In this document: positions 1 to 5,596 of the stretch, piece by piece
How the letters are laid out: each line of letters starts with the position of its first letter
Numbering within the stretch: position 1 is the first letter of the stretch
Source of the DNA: Chloroflexota bacterium
GTDB lineage: Bacteria > Chloroflexota > Anaerolineae > B4-G1
Assembly: GCA_030596915.1 (NCBI GenBank)
Contig: JAUVSX010000235.1
Location: 1 to 5,596 of the forward strand
Direction of reading: 5' to 3'
DNA: 5,596 nucleotides
The notes under the pieces: model-generated
The model's database searches: none
Seen by the model: only the letters and a program-made list of their open reading frames with translations
Told to the model about the DNA's origin: nothing
Program-made: the position numbers and the translations under genes

Positions 1-1641
1 CGCCTCCGTGAACAGCACCCAGCCCGTCTTCGCCCTACCCCTGAACAAGTATCGAAAGTCCGCTGGCGTGCTGCCGTCGGCCGCGTGAATGCCAAAGATC
101 CACGCGCATTCGCCGTACGGCAAGGAGGCATCCCGAACGGGCCCCCGCCGGTCGGGCAAGCGCTGGCGGCGCGCATACAGGCCATTCACGTACCCCTCGC
201 GCAGGCTAGGCGTGCAGACGCGGATCCACTGATCCTTGCTCAGCTTGCCAGGTACCAGGTCCGGATCTTCACGGACCTCCAGCACCGTCCGGTCGCCCAC
301 ACTCCTCAACACGGAACTGTCCCCATCCGGGGCACGCCGCACATTCAGCCCCTCGACACTGTGGACGACTAGTTGTGAGACCGGTTCACCGATGAGAGTG
401 AGGTGTCCCACAGCGATGTAGCCCTCTATGCCGCTGGGCGTCCGGACGTGAAGCCACTCGCCGGGCTTCTCCAGCTTGGCGCGCACGACATCTTCACGCT
501 CCACGCTTTCCAGCACGGTCCCGTCGTCCACGTGGCTGATTGCAGGCATGGTCTCCGATGGCGTGGATCGTATGTTCACGAACCCGACGTCCGGACTCAC
601 TGCCTCAACGTGCACGATGGCCTGGCGTGTCTCGACAAGGCGCAGGTACCAGGCTGCCACGTACCCCTCTATGCCATCGGGAATCCGTACGTGCAACCAC
701 GAGCCGTCCCGCCCGACCTTCTCGCGCGTGACCCCGGCCGGCTCAAGCGACTCGAGAATGGCACGGTAGGCCACTTTCGCGATTCGAGGTAACTCGGTGG
801 ATGGAGTCGACCGTACGTTCAGGCCCATCGACCGCGGCGTTACCACCTCCAGGCTGAGGCCCGGCGTCCCGGGGGGCGGCTCGCTCTCTCCAAGCGGGCA
901 AGCTCGGATCAGCGCGAATAGATCGCTGTTCAGGACGGCCGCCGTGAACACGCTGAAGAATGCGGGGCTGTGGCGCGCCATCTGATCGAGCCAGACCTGG
1001 AACTCACCAGGCGCCATCCGGACCTGCCCGTACTCGTCGTGATATGGGCCGAGGATTGGATACAGCGGAGGCCGGCTCTGCCACCGGCGGCACCAGTACT
1101 CGTAGTGGCCGTAGGTCCATTCCTCGATGACGCGGTGCGCCTGCTGCTCAGGCGTGAGTGCGGACCCCGGCGCGAAGAACGACCCGTACGACATCGGCAT
1201 GAGTCCGCCCTTGCAGAACTCGTTCAACTGGTCGTACGGCAGGTCGCGGTGGTGCGAGATGTTGGGAAAGGAGCAATTGTAGAGCCTGTGGGTGTCGACG
1301 CCGGCCGTGGTTAGCAACTGCCCGAGTCGCGCGGCCTGCTCGAACCGATTTCGGCAGGCCGCGTCTTCAGTGTCGAAGATGCAGCCCCGGAAGCCGTCCC
1401 GAAATGCCCTCACGACCGCCTCTGATTCGGCGTGAGGATCGTCTAGCAGCAGCCATGTCCAGGCAATGGGGACCAGCGCGGCGCTTAGGATCCGGTTGGC
1501 AATCTCGGCCATTCCATCACGATACGAGCCGCCGTGCGCCACCTTGTAGATGATGTGCGTCGCGCCGGTACGCGGAGCCATCCTGAGAGCCTGGTCAAGC
1601 TCGCGAGAAGTTCGAGCCCACAATCCTTTGCCGCGCAACAT
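1..1641 (-). CDS. Glycoside-hydrolase-like barrel protein with three SH3b repeats (partial, 3' end off window)
   Basis: An uninterrupted frame of 547 codons begins at ATG 1641-1639 and is still open at base 1, so the C-terminus is missing. The start is well supported: GGGAGG lies five bases upstream. Residues 1-245 look like a TIM-barrel glycoside-hydrolase-like domain of a kind I recall from Chloroflexota proteins. It opens with GKGLW (5-8) and has HIIYKVAHGG (29-38), an acidic strand end CIFDTED (87-93), NCSFPNISHH (122-131) and MPMSYG (148-153). In such barrels the acidic strand ends hold candidate catalytic residues; D90, E92 and D93 are candidates, unproven. A proline-rich linker (249-261) leads to three SH3b-like repeats (about 262-492), usually cell-wall or ligand-binding modules. 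After these, WIFGIH (514-519) and GWVLFTE (540-546) suggest another domain, possibly a second hydrolase-like one. No signal peptide is visible, so its location is unclear. It is probably the last gene seen of the operon with the glycosylase and epimerase. Coding status is strong; enzymatic activity is inferred. Confidence 0.88.
   Translation of the reverse strand, partial: MLRGKGLWARTSRELDQALRMAPRTGATHIIYKVAHGGSYRDGMAEIANRILSAALVPIAWTWLLLDDPHAESEAVVRAFRDGFRGCIFDTEDAACRNRFEQAARLGQLLTTAGVDTHRLYNCSFPNISHHRDLPYDQLNEFCKGGLMPMSYGSFFAPGSALTPEQQAHRVIEEWTYGHYEYWCRRWQSRPPLYPILGPYHDEYGQVRMAPGEFQVWLDQMARHSPAFFSVFTAAVLNSDLFALIRACPLGESEPPPGTPGLSLEVVTPRSMGLNVRSTPSTELPRIAKVAYRAILESLEPAGVTREKVGRDGSWLHVRIPDGIEGYVAAWYLRLVETRQAIVHVEAVSPDVGFVNIRSTPSETMPAISHVDDGTVLESVEREDVVRAKLEKPGEWLHVRTPSGIEGYIAVGHLTLIGEPVSQLVVHSVEGLNVRRAPDGDSSVLRSVGDRTVLEVREDPDLVPGKLSKDQWIRVCTPSLREGYVNGLYARRQRLPDRRGPVRDASLPYGECAWIFGIHAADGSTPADFRYLFRGRAKTGWVLFTEA
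166..858 (-). repeat. Three tandem SH3b-like repeats inside the hydrolase-like gene
   Basis: The protein carries three diverged copies with a period of about 76-81 residues. Each has an N-terminal strand motif: LNVRSTP (274-280), VNIRSTP (355-361) and LNVRRAP (432-438). Each has a C-terminal motif: WLHVRIPDGIEGYV (315-328), WLHVRTPSGIEGYI (396-409) and WIRVCTPSLREGYV (472-485). N-V/I-R-x-x-P followed later by W-x-x-V and G-Y-V/I is the usual signature of bacterial SH3 (SH3b) domains. Copies 1 and 2 are clearly closer to each other than to copy 3. Between the halves each copy has a charged stretch with a conserved Lys (REKVGRDGS, RAKLEKPGE, PGKLSKDQ), longer than in minimal SH3b domains. Bounds of each copy are approximate. 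Confidence 0.85.
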
Positions 1642-1646
1642 ACACA

Positions 1647-1652
1647 CCTCCC
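1647..1652 (-). promoter_or_regulatory. Ribosome binding site of the hydrolase-like gene
   Basis: GGGAGG on the minus strand is followed by TGTGT and then the ATG at 1641. The spacing and match to the anti-Shine-Dalgarno sequence are good and fix this start. It sits in the 33-base gap after the glycosylase stop, where no terminator-like hairpin is visible, so read-through from the upstream gene is expected. Confidence 0.8.
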
Positions 1653-1674
1653 GTTGGCCTGGATGCCTCTTCCC

Positions 1675-2268
1675 CTAGCGAGAAACGTGGGGGCTGTCCC
1701 GCAGAAAGACCCGCCACGGAGCACTACGGGCGATCCCGTCGCCGCGGACACCGATCCTGGGGCCGCTGTCAACGGCCTCGTCTGGGACGCCCTCATCGAA
1801 CTCGACGTACAGACAGGCTTCAGGCGCACAGAGATCGGCGCCGTCCAAGCTCCGGTCAATCGCGAGCGCCTGGCAGAGCCGAGCCGGCCCGCTTGTCAGA
1901 TCCACGCCGTCGCGCCCGCCACGACGGGACCTCATCGCATCAATGCCCTCAACCGGCTCCAGCGCCCGGATCAGAACCGCGGCTGGAAAGCCGTCGCTTT
2001 CGGTCACGACATTCAGGCAGTAGTGCATGCCATAGATGAAGTATACGTATGCGTGGCCGGCTGGCCCATACATCGTGCTGTTACGCGCCGTTCGCCCGGA
2101 ACGAGCGTGGGAGGCCCTGTCTTCTTCACCGACGTAGGCCTCAACCTCGACGATCAGCCCTGACGCCCGCTCGCCGCCCAGCACCCGGACCAGCCGCTGG
2201 CCGAGTAGCCCACGGGCGACCGTGAGAGTATCCCGAGCGAAGAAGGTTCGCTCAAGCCGGGCCGTCAA
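1675..2268 (-). CDS. mpg: 3-methyladenine DNA glycosylase, AAG/MPG family
   Basis: This 197-residue protein is a full-length member of the AAG/MPG family, which flips out alkylated purines (3-methyladenine, 7-methylguanine, hypoxanthine) and cuts the glycosidic bond to start base-excision repair in the cytoplasm. Family landmarks appear in order: FFARDTLTVARGLLG (9-23), EVEAY (41-45), the conserved His of RASHA (H54), MYGPAGHAYVYFIYGM (66-81), N86, LIRALEPVEG (99-108), LTSGPARLCQAL (124-135), SGPRIGV (168-174) and PWRVFLR (184-190). By comparison with human AAG, E43 matches the catalytic Glu125, Y45, H54 and Y76 match the pocket residues Tyr127, His136 and Tyr159, N86 matches Asn169 and R101 matches Arg182, so the enzyme should be active. 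The start is TTG: an in-frame stop lies just upstream at 2289-2287 and no ATG or GTG lies between it and the conserved N-terminus. The TTG overlaps the epimerase stop (TTGA), which suggests translational coupling. Confidence 0.95.
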   Translation of the reverse strand: MTARLERTFFARDTLTVARGLLGQRLVRVLGGERASGLIVEVEAYVGEEDRASHARSGRTARNSTMYGPAGHAYVYFIYGMHYCLNVVTESDGFPAAVLIRALEPVEGIDAMRSRRGGRDGVDLTSGPARLCQALAIDRSLDGADLCAPEACLYVEFDEGVPDEAVDSGPRIGVRGDGIARSAPWRVFLRDSPHVSR

Positions 2269-3194
2269 GCCGCCCCAAACCGCGGATCACGCGTCATGGT
2301 CAGCCGCAGTCCCGTGGCCAAGTCTACTCGCGGTTCGTACTTCAGCAGCTTGTGAGCCGTCGAGGTGTCAGCGCACATCCGGGAGACACCGCCGCTCTCG
2401 GCCGGGCTGCGCAGGACTTCCGCCTCACGACCGACCGCCTTTGCCACGAGGGCCGCCAACTCATTGATGCTCGTCTCTCCCCCACTCCCAACGTTCACGA
2501 TCCTGCGATCGACATCGGCCGCGCTCGCCGCCGCCACCATACCAGCCACCACGTCGTCAAGATACACGAAGTCACGCGTTTGCCCTCCACCGCCGAAGAT
2601 GACCAACGATCCTCCTCCCATCGCCTGATGCAGGAAGCGCGGTATCACGGGCGGGTGTGAGGCCGGCATGCGCTGCCCCGGCCCGTACGCGTTGAAAATG
2701 CGCAGTACCACGGTCTCGATGCCCCACAGAGCCCCAATCGTGCGGACGTAGTATTCGGCCGCGAGCTTGCTCACAGCGTACGGGGATTGGGGATTCGGAG
2801 TCAGGTCCTCGCTGAGAGGCTGCCGGGCCTGCTCCCCGTAGATGGCGCCTGAGGATGCCAAGACAACGCGTCCCACTCCGGCGTCGCGCATCGCCTCCAT
2901 CAGGCTCACGGTGCCGCCGACATTCACCTCATTGTACTCGCGCGGATAGAGTACGGAGGCGCGGACAAGCACTCGGGCCGCAAGATGGTAGACACAGTCC
3001 ACATCCTGAAGGAGAGTCCAGAGCTTGGGCCGATCGGCAACATCTCCCCGGGTGAAGTGCACGTCATCGTGCAGCCGCGCCTGATCCCCAGCGCTGAGGT
3101 CATCGATGACGCGGACCTGATGGTGATCGTGCACGAGGCGGTTCGCCAGGGCGGCCCCCAGGAACCCCGCTCCGCCGGTAACGAGAAAGCGCAA
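2265..3194 (-). CDS. NAD-dependent epimerase/dehydratase (extended SDR, UDP-glucose 4-epimerase-like)
   Basis: A 309-residue protein of the extended short-chain dehydrogenase/reductase family, which acts on nucleotide sugars feeding surface polysaccharide or glycan synthesis in the cytoplasm. The Rossmann motif TGGAGFLG (6-13) is at the very N-terminus, D31-D32 end the second strand and favour NAD over NADP, and GDV (50-52) contacts adenine in the family. The active site is complete: SSGAIYG (114-120) with S115, and YAVSK (139-143) with Y139 and K143. FNAYGPGQ (168-175) and the downstream RDFVYLDDV (207-215) are typical of GalE-like and related epimerases. The length is normal. I chose TTG 3194-3192 because AAGGAG sits six bases before it and the fold begins right there. 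An in-frame ATG at 3245 lies inside the -10 promoter box, and the frame open to ATG 3392 adds only Arg-rich, unconserved residues. The exact substrate cannot be read from sequence. It is the first gene of the operon. Confidence 0.93.
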   Translation of the reverse strand: MRFLVTGGAGFLGAALANRLVHDHHQVRVIDDLSAGDQARLHDDVHFTRGDVADRPKLWTLLQDVDCVYHLAARVLVRASVLYPREYNEVNVGGTVSLMEAMRDAGVGRVVLASSGAIYGEQARQPLSEDLTPNPQSPYAVSKLAAEYYVRTIGALWGIETVVLRIFNAYGPGQRMPASHPPVIPRFLHQAMGGGSLVIFGGGGQTRDFVYLDDVVAGMVAAASAADVDRRIVNVGSGGETSINELAALVAKAVGREAEVLRSPAESGGVSRMCADTSTAHKLLKYEPRVDLATGLRLTMTRDPRFGAA

Positions 3195-3200
3195 ACCGGA

Positions 3201-3206
3201 CTCCTT
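3201..3206 (-). promoter_or_regulatory. Ribosome binding site selecting the TTG start of the epimerase
   Basis: AAGGAG on the minus strand lies six bases (TCCGGT) before TTG 3194. This is close to ideal, and it decides the start in favour of TTG over the upstream in-frame ATG codons at 3245 and 3392, neither of which has a comparable site at proper spacing. Confidence 0.75.
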
Positions 3207-3243
3207 CGCAGCAAGGCGGGCAGAAGTGGGAAAATCGAGTCGC

Positions 3244-3273
3244 ATTATAGCACCGCAGCCGCTCCCGTGGCAA
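3244..3273 (-). promoter_or_regulatory. Sigma-70-type promoter of the epimerase operon
   Basis: The -35 box TTGCCA (3273-3268, five of six consensus bases) is followed after 18 bases by a perfect -10 box TATAAT (3249-3244). Transcription would begin near 3236, giving a leader of about 42 bases to the TTG start. The position in front of the first gene and away from any other coding sequence supports it. Confidence 0.7.
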
Positions 3274-3412
3274 GCGTGCGCACGCAGCACCACGCCACGC
3301 CGCCTCCGGAGAGGGGATGTCCAGGTCCCGAACGCATGACGCTGTTTGAGGCACTCCACGCCCTGGTTCCGGCGGGACCCATGTGCCCGCAATTCAAGGC
3401 GCGTGGCTGAAA

Positions 3413-3428
3413 CGCCCCACCAGGGGCG
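3413..3428. repeat. Short perfect inverted repeat before the peptidase promoter
   Basis: CGCCCC, a four-base loop ACCA, and GGGGCG form a perfect six-pair hairpin. It ends six bases before the -35 box of the peptidase promoter. It lacks a following T-run on either strand, so it is not a standard terminator. It could be a protein binding site or chance in GC-rich DNA. Confidence 0.35.
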
Positions 3429-3434
3429 CCGCGT

Positions 3435-3462
3435 TTGACACGTCCGCCCAGCCCGGTATAGT
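3435..3462 (+). promoter_or_regulatory. Sigma-70-type promoter of the peptidase gene
   Basis: A perfect -35 box TTGACA (3435-3440) and a -10 box TATAGT (3457-3462, five of six) are 16 bases apart. Transcription would start near 3469, leaving a leader of about 85 bases before the preferred ATG at 3554. Near-consensus boxes are unlikely by chance in such GC-rich sequence, and the site faces the peptidase gene. Confidence 0.7.
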
Positions 3463-3468
3463 CACCTG

Positions 3469-3488
3469 TGTCAGGCCATGGCATGTCA
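3469..3488. promoter_or_regulatory. Imperfect palindrome at the peptidase transcription start, possible operator
   Basis: The 20 bases TGTCAGGCCATGGCATGTCA are symmetric at 16 of 20 positions around 3478/3479, with a perfect GCCATGGC core. The site lies immediately after the -10 box, where a repressor would block initiation. No regulator gene is present in the window and the sequence does not match a binding site I know. Confidence 0.3.
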
Positions 3489-3553
3489 CGCCGCAGCGCA
3501 CCGCAATGGTTCGCACTGTTGGGACACACTGCCAGACAGGCCTGGCGCCTTCT

Positions 3554-5596
3554 ATGCCCTCAAGCAGACGATCCCTCGCCAGAATGATCCTCTTGGTGCC
3601 GGTGGTGGTAGCTTTGTCGCTGCTAGGCGTCTCCCTCATCCGCCCCACCCTGGCTCAGCAGGACCCGCCAGATGCCCTGGTGCGCATCGATGTGTCAGGC
3701 GCGCCCCATCTGGCGCAGCTTGCCGCCACCGGCCTGCAGGTACTGGCCCGCCTCGCAGCGGCCGACGAGGAATACGTGCTGGCCGTACTGTCGACGGATG
3801 AGCAGGATCAGTTGCGCTCCGCAGGCTACGTCGTGGAGATTGTCGACCCCGACGCGGAAGGAGCTTCCTACTTCCTGATCCCTAGTGCGGACCTGAAGAG
3901 AGTCACGCAGACGCCTCCGTTGTTCGAAGTGGTCCACGATGATGGTCAACAGGCCGTTGTGCGGATGCGCCCAGGCGCTGCTCCATCGGAGATGCGGGGG
4001 CTGGACACACCCGCTGTAAAGCTCGACGCTGTGCCCGCGGCGCTAGCTGCACGCAATTCAGGCGACGTGCCGGTCCAACCGGCCTACGACCCACTGGTAG
4101 CGGACCTGGTCGCACGCATCACTAACAGCACCCTCCACTCCTACGTCGGGGGCCTGAGCGGGGAATGGCCCGTGGAGATCGGGGGCAGCCCGTATACGCT
4201 GAGCACTCGCTACTCGTACAGCGGCACGCCACTCACGAAGGCCACGCAGTACGTCTACGAGCATATGGCATCGCTGGGGTACGACGTATCCTACCACACC
4301 TACACGCTATCCGGCGAGACGCTGCGGAACGTGATCGGCGAGAAACGCGGATCGCGATACCCTGACCGCATCATCATGCTCACAGCCCATCTCGACTCGC
4401 GCGCAGCAGCGGCGCCGCACGACCCCGCTCCAGGCGCCGACGACAACGCCAGTGGCTCGGCCGCGGTGATGGTCGCCGCCGACTTGCTGGCAGACATCGA
4501 CTTTGAGTACACGGTACGCCTGGCCTTCTTCACCGGGGAAGAGCAGGGCATGTACGGCAGCTACTACTATGCCGTCGATGCCTACAACGCTGGTGACGAC
4601 ATCCTCGGCGTGCTCAACCTGGATATGATTGCGTGGGACGCCAAGGGTGGCCCCGAGATCGATCTGCACTCCGATTCTCCCAGCGTCGAGGACGATTCCG
4701 ATGCCCTGGCCGATCTCTTCGCTGCCGTCGTGGACACGTACGGACTGGATCTCACGGTGCAAACGGTGGAGGCCGGCGCTACGTTCTCCGACCACTACCG
4801 GTTCTGGCAGCAGGGCTATGCTGCGATTATGGCTATTGAGGACTACTACAACCCCAGCGAGCAGCCCCAGGAACCGCGCGACTGGAACACGAACTACCAC
4901 ACGATAGGCGACCGGCTGGACACCCTCAACCTGGACTACTACCGCGAGTACGTGCGGGCCAGTCTGGGCACCATAGTCCATTTGGCCCGCCCTCTGCGTT
5001 GGATCAGTGGCACGATCACGTCCGCGGCTACGGACGAGCCCAGCAGGGCGACGCTAACGGCTTCCGGGAGGACAGGCGCCTACGGCGCCACTACCGGCGC
5101 CGACGGGGCCTACGCCATCCAGTTACCCGCGGGCGTCTACACCGTGACGGCTTCCTCGAACGGCTACGCGCCGCACAGCGTCGCCGGCGTGGCGGTCATC
5201 ACCGGGACAGGTACGACGCTTGACTTCGCGCTCGTCCCGCTGCCGGCCTATGTTGTGACCGGGACGCTGACCGACGCCGACACAGGACGGCCTCTGACTG
5301 GAACCGTCCGGTTTGGCGAGGACGTGATCGCGCTGGCGACCGCTGGTCACTACAGTGTCACCGTGTTCAGCGGCACGTACACCCTGCTTGCTCAGGCACG
5401 CCTCTATTATCCGGTCACGCGCACCGCAATCATCGATCGGGACCAGCGCCAGGACTTCGCGCTGACAGCAGCCCCGTGTCTTCTGGTTGTCGACGACGAC
5501 TACGACAATAAGGGCAACGCTTACGACGACGAGGCCTACTACACGACAGCACTCGAGGCACTCGATGCTGACTACGATGTGTGGGCTGTGGCAGAC
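3554..5596 (+). CDS. Secreted M28-family zinc aminopeptidase with beta-sandwich C-terminal domains (partial, 3' end off window)
   Basis: The frame is open for 681 codons to the window end. From ATG 3554 it begins with a signal peptide: basic residues 1-10 (MPSSRRSLAR), a hydrophobic core 11-29, and a likely cleavage after A34 (PTLA/QQ), so the product is exported. Residues 40-180 resemble a propeptide or accessory region. The catalytic domain (about 185-478) has every M28 landmark: AHLDS (278-282) with H279 and D281, GADDNASG (294-301) with bridging D296, TGEEQG (327-332) with catalytic E329 and ligand E330, NLDM (355-358) with D357, and FSDHY (411-415) with H414. It should bind two zinc ions and remove N-terminal amino acids from peptides. 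Two carboxypeptidase-regulatory-like beta sandwiches follow (about 484-560 and 567-638), then another domain starting CLLVVDDD (642-649). The start is uncertain: no strong ribosome binding site is seen, and in-frame ATGs at 3506 and 3584 are alternatives; 3554 gives the best signal peptide. Confidence 0.93.
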   Translation, partial: MPSSRRSLARMILLVPVVVALSLLGVSLIRPTLAQQDPPDALVRIDVSGAPHLAQLAATGLQVLARLAAADEEYVLAVLSTDEQDQLRSAGYVVEIVDPDAEGASYFLIPSADLKRVTQTPPLFEVVHDDGQQAVVRMRPGAAPSEMRGLDTPAVKLDAVPAALAARNSGDVPVQPAYDPLVADLVARITNSTLHSYVGGLSGEWPVEIGGSPYTLSTRYSYSGTPLTKATQYVYEHMASLGYDVSYHTYTLSGETLRNVIGEKRGSRYPDRIIMLTAHLDSRAAAAPHDPAPGADDNASGSAAVMVAADLLADIDFEYTVRLAFFTGEEQGMYGSYYYAVDAYNAGDDILGVLNLDMIAWDAKGGPEIDLHSDSPSVEDDSDALADLFAAVVDTYGLDLTVQTVEAGATFSDHYRFWQQGYAAIMAIEDYYNPSEQPQEPRDWNTNYHTIGDRLDTLNLDYYREYVRASLGTIVHLARPLRWISGTITSAATDEPSRATLTASGRTGAYGATTGADGAYAIQLPAGVYTVTASSNGYAPHSVAGVAVITGTGTTLDFALVPLPAYVVTGTLTDADTGRPLTGTVRFGEDVIALATAGHYSVTVFSGTYTLLAQARLYYPVTRTAIIDRDQRQDFALTAAPCLLVVDDDYDNKGNAYDDEAYYTTALEALDADYDVWAVAD

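Larger units (their letters stand above)
3195..3553. other. Divergent intergenic region between the operon and the peptidase gene
   Basis: About 359 bases with no convincing gene on either strand. The left part holds the operon promoter and ribosome binding site; the right part holds the peptidase promoter, an inverted repeat just before its -35 box and an imperfect palindrome at its expected transcription start. The middle (about 3274-3412) shows nothing I recognise. Open frames crossing it are Arg- and Pro-rich with no family resemblance. Confidence 0.7.

Noticed and set aside
166..858. Repeats at the DNA level suggesting a CRISPR or mobile element
   Set aside because: The similarity is only at the protein level, with diverged codons, and matches SH3b domain duplication.
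1534..2163. A 209-codon plus-strand open frame
   Set aside because: It lies antisense to the DNA glycosylase and the start of the hydrolase-like gene, both of which show strong family motifs; its own translation resembles nothing and is a GC-driven shadow.
3245..3392. N-terminal extension of the epimerase from an ATG at 3392
   Set aside because: The added residues are Arg- and Cys-rich and unlike the family, lack a ribosome binding site, and would span the promoter of the same gene.
3413..3428. GC-rich hairpin as a transcription terminator
   Set aside because: No T-run follows on either strand and no gene ends towards it; it lies between two divergent promoters.
3478..3801. Plus-strand open frame starting at CCATGG near the peptidase promoter
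   Set aside because: Overlaps the peptidase in another frame, is Pro/Arg/Gly-rich, and shows no ribosome binding site or family likeness.
4307..4981. A 224-codon minus-strand open frame
   Set aside because: It is antisense to the M28 catalytic domain, including all its zinc motifs; Val- and Gly-rich with no recognisable domain.
5498..5533. Aspartate-rich stretch resembling an EF-hand or dockerin calcium loop
   Set aside because: Positions 1, 3, 6 and 12 fit, but position 5 is Lys and position 8 is Ala; the run more likely is the first strand and loop of a Rossmann-like domain.

Overview
The window is GC-rich and bacterial, with coding on both strands and an arrangement of two divergent transcription units separated by one promoter region of about 360 bases. 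The best guess for the source is a Chloroflexota (Anaerolineae-like) genome, often seen as environmental bins. This rests on my recollection that two of the protein architectures here are common there: a TIM-barrel hydrolase-like domain joined to SH3b repeats, and a secreted M28 peptidase with tandem beta-sandwich domains. It is an inference, not a proof.

Minus strand, read from right to left. A near-consensus sigma-70-type promoter (TTGCCA, 18 bases, TATAAT) drives a probable three-gene operon. The first gene is an NAD-dependent sugar-nucleotide epimerase/dehydratase of the extended SDR family (2265-3194). It probably starts at a TTG codon behind a good AAGGAG ribosome binding site. Its stop overlaps the TTG start of an AAG/MPG-family 3-methyladenine DNA glycosylase (1675-2268). 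After a 33-base gap with a clear GGGAGG site comes a long open frame of at least 547 codons (1-1641) that leaves the window at its left edge. That protein has an N-terminal glycoside-hydrolase-like barrel, three SH3b-like repeats, and the start of another domain.

Plus strand. A promoter with a perfect TTGACA and TATAGT 16 bases apart precedes a secreted M28-family zinc aminopeptidase (3554 to beyond the right edge). It has a signal peptide, a propeptide-like region, a catalytic domain with all five expected zinc ligands, two carboxypeptidase-regulatory-like beta-sandwich domains, and the start of a further domain.

The three minus-strand genes (cell-surface sugar supply, alkylation repair, hydrolase-like protein with SH3b repeats) do not form an obvious pathway and may simply share a promoter. 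The peptidase points to extracellular protein or peptide degradation. I found no RNA gene, CRISPR array, insertion sequence, phage gene or convincing terminator. I see no clear new defence or mobile system; the most unusual items are the modular hydrolase-like protein, the modular peptidase, and the paired TTG starts in the operon.
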